This document shows positions 45,939 to 56,800 of a DNA stretch of 64,000 nucleotides, piece after piece. The notes beneath the pieces were generated by a model, which was not told the DNA's origin, did no database searches, and saw only the letters and a program-made list of their open reading frames with translations. The position numbers were made by a program, and so were the translations under genes. Within the stretch, counting starts at the first letter, position 1. Each line of letters begins with the position of its first letter. The stretch is from an uncultured Clostridia bacterium (GTDB lineage Bacteria > Bacillota > Clostridia > Christensenellales > Borkfalkiaceae), in assembly GCA_947629675.1 (NCBI GenBank), contig CANREM010000001.1:110943-174942 (forward strand). The letters are read 5' to 3'.

Positions 45939-48900
45939 ATGAAAAAATTTTATCTTGGTTTGGACATTGGTACGGATTCGGTAGGCATCGCCTGTAGCGA
46001 TGAACAGTATGAGCTTCTGCGCGCAAAGGGAAAAGACCTTTGGGCGGTGCGTCTCTTCGACGAAGCGAACGACGCAAAAACGCGTAGGAGCTTCCGTACC
46101 GCACGCAGGAGGCTGGCGCGCAGGAAGGAGCGCGTTTCGCTCTTGCGGGAAATTTTTGCTCCCTTTATCGGCGACGAGACCTTCTTTCTTCGGTTGAAGA
46201 ACAGTGGGCTTTGGGAGGAGGACAAGGCGGACGGCCTTCCCCGTCTCACGCTTTTTGCGGATGAAAACTACACCGACAGGCAGTTTTACGCGCAATATCC
46301 CACGATCTTCCATTTGCGGCAGCATCTCATCGAAAGCGGCGCGGATGACATCCGCTTTTACTATCTCGCCCTGCATCACATTATAAAATATCGCGGACAT
46401 TTCTTATTTGACGGGGAAGCGTTGAGCGGTACCCACGATCTCCTTGCCCTCTTTGACGAGTTCAACGCCGCTTCCGAGGAACTTTTCGAGGAACCTTACC
46501 GTCTCGATCATGCTTCTGCGGACCGTTTTCTGGAGATCGCCCTCAAAGATGCCCGGCTAACTGAAAGGAAGCGGGACATGCAGGCTCTCCTCGGCTCATC
46601 GCCTGTCATGAAAGAGGTCGCTGTCTTTCTTCTCGGAGGGAAGGGAAAACCCTCGGTCCTTCTCGAGGGTTGCGAGGAGAAGAGTTTTTCGCTTGAGATC
46701 CCCGACGAAGAATTCGAGGCTATGGCGGAGACGCTCGGCGAGGGCTTTCCGCTCTTTGAGAGCATGCGCAAGATCTTCCGTTTTGTGCGTTTCCAAAAGA
46801 TCTTGAACGGGCGGGCCACCTTCTCCGAAGCGATGATCGACATCTATGACAAACACAGACGCGATCTGCGCCTGCTCAAGAAATTGCTTTCGGAGTACTA
46901 TCCGCACGAGCTGTACGTGAAGGTATTCAAGAGTACGAAGGAGACGAACAACTACGTCAATTACATCGGATACACAAAGCCGAACAGAAAGAAGATCAAT
47001 GTCAAGAAATGCAACTCCTACGATGATTTTTCCAAGTGGTTGCAGAAGGAACTTGCCGCGCCGCCCAAAGAGGAGGAAGGGCACTTACTTCGCGAAAAGA
47101 TTTTGGAAGAGCTGAAGGAGGGGACGTTCCTCCCGAAGATCCTCAATGCGGATAATGGCGTCGTCCCGCACCAGATCAATCTGAGCGAACTCGATCTGAT
47201 CCTCAAAAACCTTTGCAAAGACTTTCCCTCATTCGGCGAAAAGGATGCAGACGGCCTTACGCCTGCCGAAAAGATCCGCTCCGTATTCCTCTTTCGGATC
47301 CCGTACTTTGTCGGCCCTCTGAATCCGCATGGAAAGAACAGTTGGATCTCCCGCAAAGAGGAGGGGCGCATCCTTCCTTGGAATTTTGAGGAAAAAGTTG
47401 ATCTCGAAAAGAGCAACGAGGGTTTTATCCGCCGCATGACGGGGCGGTGCAGCTATTTGTCCGGGGAAGATGTTTTGCCCAAATGCTCGATGTATTATCA
47501 GGCTTTCGACGTACTCAACCAGCTCAACAAACTGATCGTGAACGGCGAGCCAGTCTCCGTCGCGCTCAAACAGGAACTGTTCCGCAACCTGTTCCTCGTC
47601 TATCCGCGGGTCACCGACAAAAAGATCGTTTCCTATCTCACGGAACATGGCTATGTGCCCAAGGGAGGACAAGTCGTTCTCACCGGCAAGGATGGGGACT
47701 TCAAGGCGGGCATGCGTTCCTATATCCGCCTGAAGGAGAAACTCGGTACCCTTGTCGATGAACATCCGGAAATTTGCGAGGACATCATCTATTGGCATAC
47801 GCTCTGCACCGATAAGGGCATGGTGGAGAAGTATCTCCTCAAAAAATACGGACACATTCCCGCCATCAGGGAGAACATCAAGTGGATCAAGGGCCTTACG
47901 CTCTTCAAGGATTTCGGACGACTCTCCAAGAAATTCCTCTGCGGGATCGGCGGCGGGCAAGACGCTGTAACACAACTGCCCCGCACCATTTTGGGAGAAC
48001 TTTACCGCACCAACTTCAATCTCAACGAACTGCTCTTCGGGGAAGAGTATGCTTTCCAAGAAGCCATTCGCGCGGAAAATGGTTCGCAGGATGGCAAGGT
48101 CGATTATCGGGACGTCGAAGCACTCTATGTCGCTCCGCAAGTGCGCCGCGGCATCTGGCAAGCTCTTGAAATGGTGGATGAATACGTCGCCGCGCTCGGC
48201 CGTGCGCCCGATAAGATCTTTGTAGAGGTGACGCGGGAAAACGATCCCAAGAAGAAGAATGTGCGTACCGTCTCGCGCAAAGATCAGCTTCTCGCCCTTC
48301 TCGAAACGGTCAAGGATATTGAGGAGCTTAAAGAAGAACTCAAGATGAAGGAGGAACGGGAACTCAGACAGGAGAGGTTATATCTCTACTTCCGCCAGCT
48401 CGGCAGATGTATGTATTCGGGCCGGAAGATCGACCTTACGATGCTCAATTCCGACCTGTACGATGTTGACCACATCCTTCCGCAGTCGCTCGTCAAAGAC
48501 GACAGCCTCGAAAATAAAGTTCTCGTCCTTCGCACCAAGAACAAAGAAAAGGCGGACATCTATCCGCTTCCGTTGGGTTTTACCGATCAAAAGCCGTTTT
48601 GGAAGGTCTTGCACGAAAAGAAACTTATCGGAGACGAGAAGTGGGCGCGGCTTACACGCACGGAGCCTCTGACTGAAGCGGATTTCGAGGGATTTGTCAA
48701 CCGTCAACTCGTCTATACCAACCAGATGGCGAAGGCGGTCGCCGAACTTCTCAGCCGAAAGTTCGAAACTGACGGGACGCAGATCGTATTCAGCAAAGCA
48801 GGCCGCGTCTCCGATTTCCGCCAGAAGTTCGGATTTGTGAAATGCCGCGAAACGAACGATCTGCATCATGCCCGCGACGCCTATCTGAACATTGTCGTCG

Positions 48901-49967
48901 GGAATGTCTACACCACCCGTTTTTCGAGCTTGCGCGATCTCTTCTACCGTAAAAGTTCGGACGGTTCGCAACGGGAGATCAAGCTCGATACTCTCTTCAC
49001 ATACGATGTTGCAGGGGCGTGGGACAAGGGAGCCTCTCTTGCCATCGTCCGCAAAACTCTGCAAAAGACAAGCATGGCCGTCACGCGATACACCTTTGTG
49101 AACGGCGGCGAGTTCTACGATCAAACGGTGTATCCCAAGGGCGACGGGGGGATCGGCGCACCGAGAAAGGGGAACGGCCCTCTCTCCGATCCCCGGAAGT
49201 ATGGCGGATATAAAAAGCTCAACACGGCGTATTTTTCCGTCGTTCTCTCCAAGGACAAGAAGGGAAATACGATCAAGACGATCGATGCGATCCCCGTCCT
49301 TGTCGATCACATGGCAGACGGCGATGAGGCGGCGGTCCTTTCCTATCTTTCCGGAACATGCGGACGCATCGGGCCGAAGCTTCTCGTTCCCCGTCTGCGC
49401 GTGAAATCTCTTGTCAAGGTCAACGGTATGCCCGTCTATCTTGCAGGCATAACCGGGGAGCGTATCGTCATACATAACGCCGTGGAGTGGTTTACCGATC
49501 AAAAGACGGATGCCTATGTCAAAGCACTCGGCAAATTGCTTGAGGATGACCGCATGGGGAAATACCGTGCGGAAGAACAGGCGCAGGAATTGTTCATCAT
49601 GCACACCAACCGCTTCGGGGAGGTGAAACAGGCGGTCGACCGCGCGCAGAACGAGGTACTTTACGATGCCATGCTCCGCCAGCTCGAAAAACCTGTCTAC
49701 GGCGGGATCTCGGGCGCAGTCTTTTTTGGCGAAAAGATCGGGCGTCTGCGGGAGGCATTTCTCACACTCACCGTCCTCGACCAAGCAAAAGTTCTCATGC
49801 AAATTGTGAAGTTTTTGAAATGCAATGCGGAGAACGCAGATCTCACGCTTCTCGGAGCGGAAAAGACTTGCGGGAAGCTGCTCATCAATCAAAATATCAC
49901 AGACGTTGATTTTAGCATCGTGCATCAGTCCGCCTGCGGGCTGGATGTCCGTGAGAAGAAGGTCTGA
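45939..49967 (+). CDS. cas9: CRISPR-associated endonuclease Cas9 (type II-A)
   Basis: RNA-guided DNA endonuclease, 1342 residues, close to the length of Streptococcus pyogenes Cas9. RuvC-I is FYLGLDIGTDSVGIA with catalytic D9; an Arg-rich bridge helix follows (RTARRRLARRKERVSLL). RuvC-II has E763 (KIFVEVTREND). The HNH motif is YDVDHILPQSLVKDDSLENKVL with D844, H845 and N859, and N868 in TKNKEK. RuvC-III is HHARDAYLNIVVGN with H977 and D980. All catalytic residues are present, so it should be active. GGAGG precedes the ATG. cas1 follows after 2 bp. Confidence 0.98.
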   Translation: MKKFYLGLDIGTDSVGIACSDEQYELLRAKGKDLWAVRLFDEANDAKTRRSFRTARRRLARRKERVSLLREIFAPFIGDETFFLRLKNSGLWEEDKADGLPRLTLFADENYTDRQFYAQYPTIFHLRQHLIESGADDIRFYYLALHHIIKYRGHFLFDGEALSGTHDLLALFDEFNAASEELFEEPYRLDHASADRFLEIALKDARLTERKRDMQALLGSSPVMKEVAVFLLGGKGKPSVLLEGCEEKSFSLEIPDEEFEAMAETLGEGFPLFESMRKIFRFVRFQKILNGRATFSEAMIDIYDKHRRDLRLLKKLLSEYYPHELYVKVFKSTKETNNYVNYIGYTKPNRKKINVKKCNSYDDFSKWLQKELAAPPKEEEGHLLREKILEELKEGTFLPKILNADNGVVPHQINLSELDLILKNLCKDFPSFGEKDADGLTPAEKIRSVFLFRIPYFVGPLNPHGKNSWISRKEEGRILPWNFEEKVDLEKSNEGFIRRMTGRCSYLSGEDVLPKCSMYYQAFDVLNQLNKLIVNGEPVSVALKQELFRNLFLVYPRVTDKKIVSYLTEHGYVPKGGQVVLTGKDGDFKAGMRSYIRLKEKLGTLVDEHPEICEDIIYWHTLCTDKGMVEKYLLKKYGHIPAIRENIKWIKGLTLFKDFGRLSKKFLCGIGGGQDAVTQLPRTILGELYRTNFNLNELLFGEEYAFQEAIRAENGSQDGKVDYRDVEALYVAPQVRRGIWQALEMVDEYVAALGRAPDKIFVEVTRENDPKKKNVRTVSRKDQLLALLETVKDIEELKEELKMKEERELRQERLYLYFRQLGRCMYSGRKIDLTMLNSDLYDVDHILPQSLVKDDSLENKVLVLRTKNKEKADIYPLPLGFTDQKPFWKVLHEKKLIGDEKWARLTRTEPLTEADFEGFVNRQLVYTNQMAKAVAELLSRKFETDGTQIVFSKAGRVSDFRQKFGFVKCRETNDLHHARDAYLNIVVGNVYTTRFSSLRDLFYRKSSDGSQREIKLDTLFTYDVAGAWDKGASLAIVRKTLQKTSMAVTRYTFVNGGEFYDQTVYPKGDGGIGAPRKGNGPLSDPRKYGGYKKLNTAYFSVVLSKDKKGNTIKTIDAIPVLVDHMADGDEAAVLSYLSGTCGRIGPKLLVPRLRVKSLVKVNGMPVYLAGITGERIVIHNAVEWFTDQKTDAYVKALGKLLEDDRMGKYRAEEQAQELFIMHTNRFGEVKQAVDRAQNEVLYDAMLRQLEKPVYGGISGAVFFGEKIGRLREAFLTLTVLDQAKVLMQIVKFLKCNAENADLTLLGAEKTCGKLLINQNITDVDFSIVHQSACGLDVREKKV

Positions 49968-49969
49968 AC

Positions 49970-50848
49970 GTGGGATTCCGCATCGTCGTCGTAAAATCCC
50001 GCTGCAAACTCGAGCTTCGCCTCAACAGTCTGATCATCCGTGGCGAAAGGGAGAAGCATATCTTTATCGGCGAGATCAACACGCTCATCGTCCAGAGTAC
50101 GGCGGTATCTCTTACCGCCGCACTCCTCAGCGAGCTTGCGAAGCGCAATATCAAGGTGATCTTTTGCGACGAAAAATGCGAACCGGCCTGTGAACTGCTT
50201 CCTTATTATGGCACGGGGAATACTTCAAAGCGATATCGGATGCAGGCGGAATGGGCGGAGGAGATCAAGGCGGAAGTCTGGCGTGAGATCATACGGCGCA
50301 AGATATTGATTCAACGCGCCGTTCTTATCGAACAGGGGTTTCCCGAGCAGGCGGAGATGCTTGCGGGTTACGCGCGGGAGATCTTGACGGGGGATCGATC
50401 CAACCGCGAGGGACATGCGGCGAAAGTGTATTTCAACTGTATCTTGGGGGAAGGCAATTCCCGGGGAAGCGGCGGTTTTTTGAATGGGTGTCTTAACTAT
50501 GGGTATGCCATCATTCTCTCTGCCTGCAACCGTGAGATCGTGGCGGCGGGATATTGCACCCAGCTCGGCATCTGCCATATCAATGAATTCAACGAATTCA
50601 ACTTCGGATGCGACCTCATGGAACCGTTGCGCCCCGTCGTAGATCGTCACGCGCTCGCCCTCGAAAAGGGGGACCGCGACTTCAAACGCAAGATGGCGGA
50701 TATACTCAATCTCGAAGTGCGCTCGGAGGGAAAGCGCACAACGCTCGATCTTGCCATCCGCACCTATGTCCGCAGTGCGATCGACGCGCTCAACGAGGGG
50801 GATGTAACTCTCATACGGTTTCCCCAAGAGGAGGAAGATGAATTATAA
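49970..50848 (+). CDS. cas1: CRISPR-associated endonuclease Cas1 (type II)
   Basis: Integrase subunit of the spacer-acquisition complex, 292 residues. The type II Cas1 features are LRLNSLIIRGEREKHIFIGEINTLIVQST at the N-terminus, and in the C-terminal helical domain FLNGCLNYGYAIILSACNREIVAAGYCTQLGICHINEFNEFNFGCDLMEPLRPVVD, which holds the conserved acidic and histidine metal ligands. The start is GTG, two bases after the cas9 stop, with AAGAAGG upstream. It overlaps cas2 by 11 bp. Confidence 0.96.
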   Translation: MGFRIVVVKSRCKLELRLNSLIIRGEREKHIFIGEINTLIVQSTAVSLTAALLSELAKRNIKVIFCDEKCEPACELLPYYGTGNTSKRYRMQAEWAEEIKAEVWREIIRRKILIQRAVLIEQGFPEQAEMLAGYAREILTGDRSNREGHAAKVYFNCILGEGNSRGSGGFLNGCLNYGYAIILSACNREIVAAGYCTQLGICHINEFNEFNFGCDLMEPLRPVVDRHALALEKGDRDFKRKMADILNLEVRSEGKRTTLDLAIRTYVRSAIDALNEGDVTLIRFPQEEEDEL

Positions 50849-51158
50849 GTTTATGCGCCTTATCGTTTTTTTCGACCTCCCGATGCTCACCGATCGCGAT
50901 AGACGGGAGTACACGAAATTTCATAAGTATCTTATCAAAAACGGGTTCATCATGATGCAGAAGTCCGTCTATTCCAAACTCGTCATCAACAATGTGACGA
51001 GTGCCGCGGTGAGACAGAGGATCAAGAGCAATTTGCCGCCGGAGGGCATCGTAGAGCTTTTGGAGATCACGGAGAATCAGTTTTCGGGGATCGAATATCT
51101 CGTAGGCGAAGAGCAACAGCTCACGATCGATTCGCTCGACCGTCTTGTCGAGGTGTGA
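50838..51158 (+). CDS. cas2: CRISPR-associated protein Cas2 (type II)
   Basis: Small structural partner of Cas1 in spacer integration, 106 residues, ferredoxin-like fold. The N-terminal strand MRLIVFFDLPMLTDRDRREYTKFHKYLIKNGFIMMQKSVYSK is typical of type II Cas2. GAGGAGG lies before the ATG inside the end of cas1. The csn2 ATG follows the stop by one base. Confidence 0.96.
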   Translation: MNYKFMRLIVFFDLPMLTDRDRREYTKFHKYLIKNGFIMMQKSVYSKLVINNVTSAAVRQRIKSNLPPEGIVELLEITENQFSGIEYLVGEEQQLTIDSLDRLVEV

Positions 51159-51159
51159 T

Positions 51160-51861
51160 ATGGAAGAGATCGTTACGCTTCGGCATATCGCTTTGGAAAC
51201 GCCGCTCACCCTATCTTCCGGTCATGCACAGCTCCTCATCGTTGAAAATCCGAGGGAATTCTATCGTTTTGCGGCAGCACTTGACGCCGAGATCTCAGGC
51301 GAAGAAGGGGAGTTTTTCTTTTTGCGCGACGAGAAGCCGGTCTCTGCGGAGAAGGAAGGTTGCATCATCCCGGATGTGCTTCATTTCGATCTCAACGACA
51401 AGAAGCTCTCCAATTTGCTCATGAAACGGCTCGCCGACCTCTGCCGTTTTGGCGAGAGCCAATATCGGCTATCTGCGATCAATACGCAGATAGGCGGATT
51501 CTTCTACGATCTCTTTGCATCGCTTCCGTTTTCATTGTCGTTTGATGAAGTTGCTATCGAAAATTTACTCAAGTGTGCAAGCGTTCGCTTTGAGAGGACA
51601 TACGAAACCTTGATCGAAAAGATCATATGTTATATCAATGCGATGGTGGAATTGAAGCGTTGCCGGTTTTTTGTCTTTGTCAATTTGAAGAGCGTTCTCT
51701 CCGATGAGGATCTTAGCGCGCTCTATCATCACTGCAACTTGGAGAAACTCGGGTTGCTTCTTTTGGAGGGTGGGAAACTTCGCCCGCTGCTTCCCGAAGA
51801 AAAAGCCGTGATCATAACGGAAGATCTGTGCGAAATCCTTGAAAATTACGAAGAAAAGTAG
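51160..51861 (+). CDS. csn2: Type II-A CRISPR protein Csn2
   Basis: Csn2 forms a tetrameric ring on double-stranded DNA ends and is needed for spacer acquisition in type II-A systems. The protein is 233 residues, near the usual 220. It is recognised by position after cas2 and by the overall pattern (VENPREFYRFAAALDAEISGEEGEFFFLRDEKPVS, then FDLNDKKLSNLLMKRLADLC and ICYINAMVELKRCRFFVFVNLKSVLSDEDLSALYHHCNLEKLGLLLLEG), which is standard Csn2. The ATG at 51160 has GAGGTG upstream. Its 3' end contains the promoter of the array. Confidence 0.95.
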   Translation: MEEIVTLRHIALETPLTLSSGHAQLLIVENPREFYRFAAALDAEISGEEGEFFFLRDEKPVSAEKEGCIIPDVLHFDLNDKKLSNLLMKRLADLCRFGESQYRLSAINTQIGGFFYDLFASLPFSLSFDEVAIENLLKCASVRFERTYETLIEKIICYINAMVELKRCRFFVFVNLKSVLSDEDLSALYHHCNLEKLGLLLLEGGKLRPLLPEEKAVIITEDLCEILENYEEK

Positions 51862-51867
51862 TATAAT
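51839..51867 (+). promoter_or_regulatory. CRISPR leader promoter
   Basis: TTGAAA (51839-51844), 17-bp spacer, TATAAT (51862-51867), overlapping the last codons of csn2. Transcription would start near 51874, about 50 bp before the first repeat. The whole leader between csn2 and the array is only 63 bp. Confidence 0.85.
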
Positions 51868-51924
51868 CAAACTGCTTACAAGGCAACCGTACCGTCAATA
51901 CGCGCCCTCACGCCCCGATTTGAG

Positions 51925-53676
51925 GTTTGAGAGCCTTGTTGTTTTGTAAGTAGATGTAACCAGACAGGGGCGATTGGAACATATACGTATGTTTGAGAGC
52001 CTTGTTGTTTTGTAAGTAGATGTAACACTCCTTACTTTTTTTAATCTCTTCGACAGGTTTGAGAGCCTTGTTGTTTTGTAAGTAGATGTAACAAGGCAAA
52101 GCATAAAGGGAGAGCGACGAGGGTTTGAGAGCCTTGTTGTTTTGTAAGTAGATGTAACATACGCGCGCGAACGCTCACAAGGTGCCCGGTTTGAGAGCCT
52201 TGTTGTTTTGTAAGTAGATGTAACGGAGTATGACGAGGAAAAATGCGAATACTTGTTTGAGAGCCTTGTTGTTTTGTAAGTAGATGTAACGTCGTATTCG
52301 TCGGGGCGCATGGTGATTGAGTTTGAGAGCCTTGTTGTTTTGTAAGTAGATGTAACACCCGAGGAAATCCCCGCCGTTTTTCCTATGTTTGAGAGCCTTG
52401 TTGTTTTGTAAGTAGATGTAACCGCATATCGAAGTTGATGTCGCAAACGCGGGTTTGAGAGCCTTGTTGTTTTGTAAGTAGATGTAACAAAAACCTTGTC
52501 GCGCAGTTCCTTGGTGAGGTTTGAGAGCCTTGTTGTTTTGTAAGTAGATGTAACCTTATTAACGAGCAAAGTGTTTCTTCTGAAGTTTGAGAGCCTTGTT
52601 GTTTTGTAAGTAGATGTAACCCGAGGGCGAGGTGGGTGAGCATCTTGTCGGTTTGAGAGCCTTGTTGTTTTGTAAGTAGATGTAACCTCACCATATTCGC
52701 CAGCACAGATGTATTTGTTTGAGAGCCTTGTTGTTTTGTAAGTAGATGTAACTCGTAACCATAGGTAAAGACGGCATAGTGAGTTTGAGAGCCTTGTTGT
52801 TTTGTAAGTAGATGTAACAAACTTATCGACTACTACGCCAAGCAGGATGTTTGAGAGCCTTGTTGTTTTGTAAGTAGATGTAACATAGCGCGAGCCACCG
52901 CGAGCCATCTGCTCGTTTGAGAGCCTTGTTGTTTTGTAAGTAGATGTAACGTTACAGCTTCGCCCGTCGATAGAATCAAGGTTTGAGAGCCTTGTTGTTT
53001 TGTAAGTAGATGTAACATTGAGACTGGTCAATATTGTATTAAGTCGGTTTGAGAGCCTTGTTGTTTTGTAAGTAGATGTAACACAGAGGCGGGCTTTTAC
53101 GGGATCTACCTCGTTTGAGAGCCTTGTTGTTTTGTAAGTAGATGTAACAAGCGAAGAGCGGCGTATCAACCGTCGGCGGTTTGAGAGCCTTGTTGTTTTG
53201 TAAGTAGATGTAACGGTAGAGGCTCCACCTTGCGAGCCAAGAGCGTTTGAGAGCCTTGTTGTTTTGTAAGTAGATGTAACAATCAATCTTTTGGAGGAAA
53301 ACATGGAAAAGTTTGAGAGCCTTGTTGTTTTGTAAGTAGATGTAACGTCAAATTACTACTGACGGCAAGTTGATCTGTTTGAGAGCCTTGTTGTTTTGTA
53401 AGTAGATGTAACTCGATGCAATCAAGATATTGTGGCACCGCAGTTTGAGAGCCTTGTTGTTTTGTAAGTAGATGTAACCACAAGTCCGTCAAAGTTCCGA
53501 ATGGAACAGTTTGAGAGCCTTGTTGTTTTGTAAGTAGATGTAACCCGCTTGCGAAGATACACGAGAAGTATATCGTTTGAGAGCCTTGTTGTTTTGTAAG
53601 TAGATGTAACTAAAGGCAGTTGAGGAACTGCGTGAATTTTGTTTGAGAGCCTTGTTGCTTTGTAAGTAGATGTAAC
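51925..53676 (+). CRISPR. CRISPR array, 27 repeats and 26 spacers
   Basis: A 36-bp repeat beginning GTTTGAGAGCCTTGTTG and ending GTAGATGTAAC recurs every 66 bp exactly; all spacers are therefore 30 bp. The first 26 repeats look identical; the last (53641-53676) has a T-to-C change at position 18, marking the old, leader-distal end. The orientation agrees with the anti-repeat of the tracrRNA and with the promoter on the csn2 side. Confidence 0.99.
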
Positions 53677-53749
53677 TTTTTACAATGCCGCCGTGGAATT
53701 CGGTAGTTTTTTGGCTATATATTTTTTGCAAAATCACCTTGCCGACCTC

Positions 53750-53778
53750 TTGATAAAATCCGACAAGGGAGATATAAT
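53750..53778 (+). promoter_or_regulatory. Promoter of the GHKL ATPase gene
   Basis: TTGATA (53750-53755), 17-bp spacer, TATAAT (53773-53778), about 95 bp before the start codon. The 70 bp between the array end and this promoter contains no gene. Confidence 0.75.
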
Positions 53779-53872
53779 GGGTTTGGATTTTTAGTTTAGC
53801 GAAATCGAAAATGCAACGTCCCGTATGCGGCAAAGGCGTGGTGGACGGTGCGGATATAAGTGAAGGGAGCAT

Positions 53873-56800
53873 ATGGGAGAAATAAAACTAAATATTGAAG
53901 AATGCAACACATTTGAAGAAGTAGCGGCCAATAAGCAACATGCTTTTGAGGTCAATTCTGCCAGTCAGCTCAATATCGATGGGATCCTGGCAGATCTGTA
54001 TACCGATCCGACACATTTCATTTTTGAGTTGATTCAGAATGCCGAAGATGCAAGAGCCTCGGAAGTAAGCATTACTCTTCAAAGCCACAGGCTGATATTT
54101 CAACACGATGGAAGGCCGTTTGATTTAAGAGACCTGAAGGGCATCACAAGTGTCAATTATAGCCCTAAAGCAGATGACTACACAAAAATCGGCCGATTTG
54201 GGATAGGATTCAAGGCTGTATTTGGGATCTGCGATGAACCTGAAATTTATTCGGGCGAATACAGTTTCAAAATACGGAATTTTTACGTGCCCGAAAAAAT
54301 CTCCTCTCGCAAAGTTGATGGAACAGAGATAATATTGAATTTCAAAACGGGAGAGCAAGAAGAAATTTATTCTAAAATTGAAGAAACGCTCGTGGCAATG
54401 CGCCCCGAGACCCTTTTGTTTTTGAGGCACATCCATCAAATCGACTACCTTACAAACACAAAATGTGGGTTTTATAAACGAGAAAAAATTGCCAAGCAAA
54501 TAGGTACGAGGGAATATTTTGAATGTTCTATAAAGACCGGCGGCGGCATTTTATCGAAATATTTGGTGTTTGAGGCCCCCATAGACAGGACAGATTTTTC
54601 TGCAGAATTAATCCATGGAACCGATCAATTGTATGTTTCCGTTGCTTATCGCGTCGATCCCGAAAGCGGTAAAATTATCTCCGAAGGAGAAAGCACGAAA
54701 CTGGTCGTCTATTTCCCTACCGAGAGGGATACATATTTGCAGTTCAAGATCAATGGCCCGTTCCGCACAACTCCTACAAGGGAAAATATCCCCTTTACTC
54801 CCGAAAATATTGCCATTCTCGATACGATAGTCGCTCTTTATCAAGAAAGCATTCTTGCGATCAAAGACCTGGGAGCATTAACGATTGCCTTTTGCGAGAT
54901 GCTGCCTCTCAATCCAAAGAGGTTCGATTCCGCTCACCCCGATCGGATCTATTACAAATTTCAGAGCGCGACGGAGCGGATCTTCTCCGAAGATCAACTT
55001 TTACCTGCGCATGACGGCGGGTTTACAGATGCCTCGTCCGCGGTTTTGGCGCGAGGACAAATTACAGATCTATTGTCTGCGAAAGATCTGGAGATGCTTT
55101 TTGACGGACGCAACCATTGGCTTTCCACGGAGATCACCGAAAAATATCGCAATCTATATTTCTTTTTGAAAAACACCCTCGAGGTCGAAGAAGTCGATTT
55201 CGATGCATTTATGGTGGCGAGCAGCAGGGACTTTTTCCTTAAAAAATCAGATACATGGTTTATAAAATTTTATCGTAAGGCGTATTCAAATTTACAAACC
55301 ATGCTGAACAAGCACCTTACAAAGAAATTTATCAAAACAGAAAGCGGAGACATCGTCGCGCCTTTTATCAGTACATTGGGGAAGAAACAGAAAAATGTCT
55401 ATCTTCCGTCGGAACTCATAACCGATGAAAGCCGAATCGTGAGAAGAGATCTCATAAAAAACGCAGAGGTTTTAAGGTTTCTTTCACAAATCGGAATAGA
55501 GCGTATGGACATCGTCGAAAGCATCCGCACCCAGTGGATCCCTTCGTTGCATAATTGCAGTAAGGAGGAGAAGTATGTTGCGCAGTTCCTGGATCTGTAT
55601 AGGGAATATATCGAGCAAAAACCTCAAAAACGAGAAGAACTCATAGGGCTTTTGCGGTCGAGTGCGATCATATATCATGCAGACGGTTTCGGGAACATTT
55701 ATTATCGTGAGCCGAATAAATTTTTTATGCCCAACTCTCCCGCCGAAATTCTATACGGCGATTGCAAAGATGCTTTTTTCTTATCGCCTCTCCTTGCCGA
55801 TTCCGTCAAGAAGGAGAAGGGTCTTTCCGCGTTTTTGAAAGAGCTGGGTGTTCAAACCGGGTTGGTGCCGATAGAAAAAAAGGACAGCCTTCTTTATAAC
55901 GAAATGAAGGCTATCATGCAGGGCGCGCGTTATGCTTGGCATTCGGATACGGATTACGAGCTAAAATATATCAATTATCTTTTGGAACATATGACGCAGA
56001 ATATATCACTGGAATTGATGCGTCAATTAAACGCGCTTCCTTCAAAATTTTTCAAAGGGGAATTGAGGTGGGGATATTATAACGATCGTCAGAAAAGAGA
56101 ATTCGACGCCGCTTTCGTGAAGACACTGCAAAACAGCAAGTGGCTCTATGATCGGCAGGGGGAGTTGGTTTCCCCATCCGAAATTTGCGAGGAAGAGGTC
56201 AAAGAGATATACGGTAATGGACCCGCATTGCGCTACTTTACATTCAAGCCGGATATTGTAAAGAGCCTCCCGGAAAACATGCAGGCGATCTTAGAGATTA
56301 CGAAGGGCTGCAGCCCGGAAGACGTAAAACTTGCCCTGCAGTTATGGAATGCCCAACAGAGCCATGTTTCCCGGGCGATCGATTTTGACGCTGCAGAGGC
56401 TCCGACTGAAATCGAAGATGCCACATTCTCCGATCCCTTGGAGAATATGAGCGCGGAGGAGCTTATTGAGAGCGATTCCGGGGAGCCAACGGCTGGGCCT
56501 GGCGAGGCCGATGCAACGCTTTTTGACAAAGAGACAACCTCTATGGCGATAACACAACATGTAGCAGTGAAGCAAACTTCCAATGAGGCGCAGGTGATTG
56601 GAGAGTGGGGGGAGAAAACCGTGTTGGAAGCACTCAAAAAGGGCTTCCGCGATAAGGGCTTTGGGATCTATAACGTGGCGGAAGACGGATTTTCCGCAAA
56701 GTCGAATGAAAAAATATACGATGTTAAACGTCAAAATTCTGCGGTAAGAACACAAAAAGGATACGATATTGCGATTTTCGAGCGAGATAATATTGTGCAA

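Noticed and set aside
51895..53872. Long minus-strand open frames through the CRISPR array
   Set aside because: The 66-bp period is divisible by three and the repeat has no stop in these frames, so long frames with a repeated VTSTYKTTRLSN or LHLLTKQQGSQT pattern are an artefact of the array.
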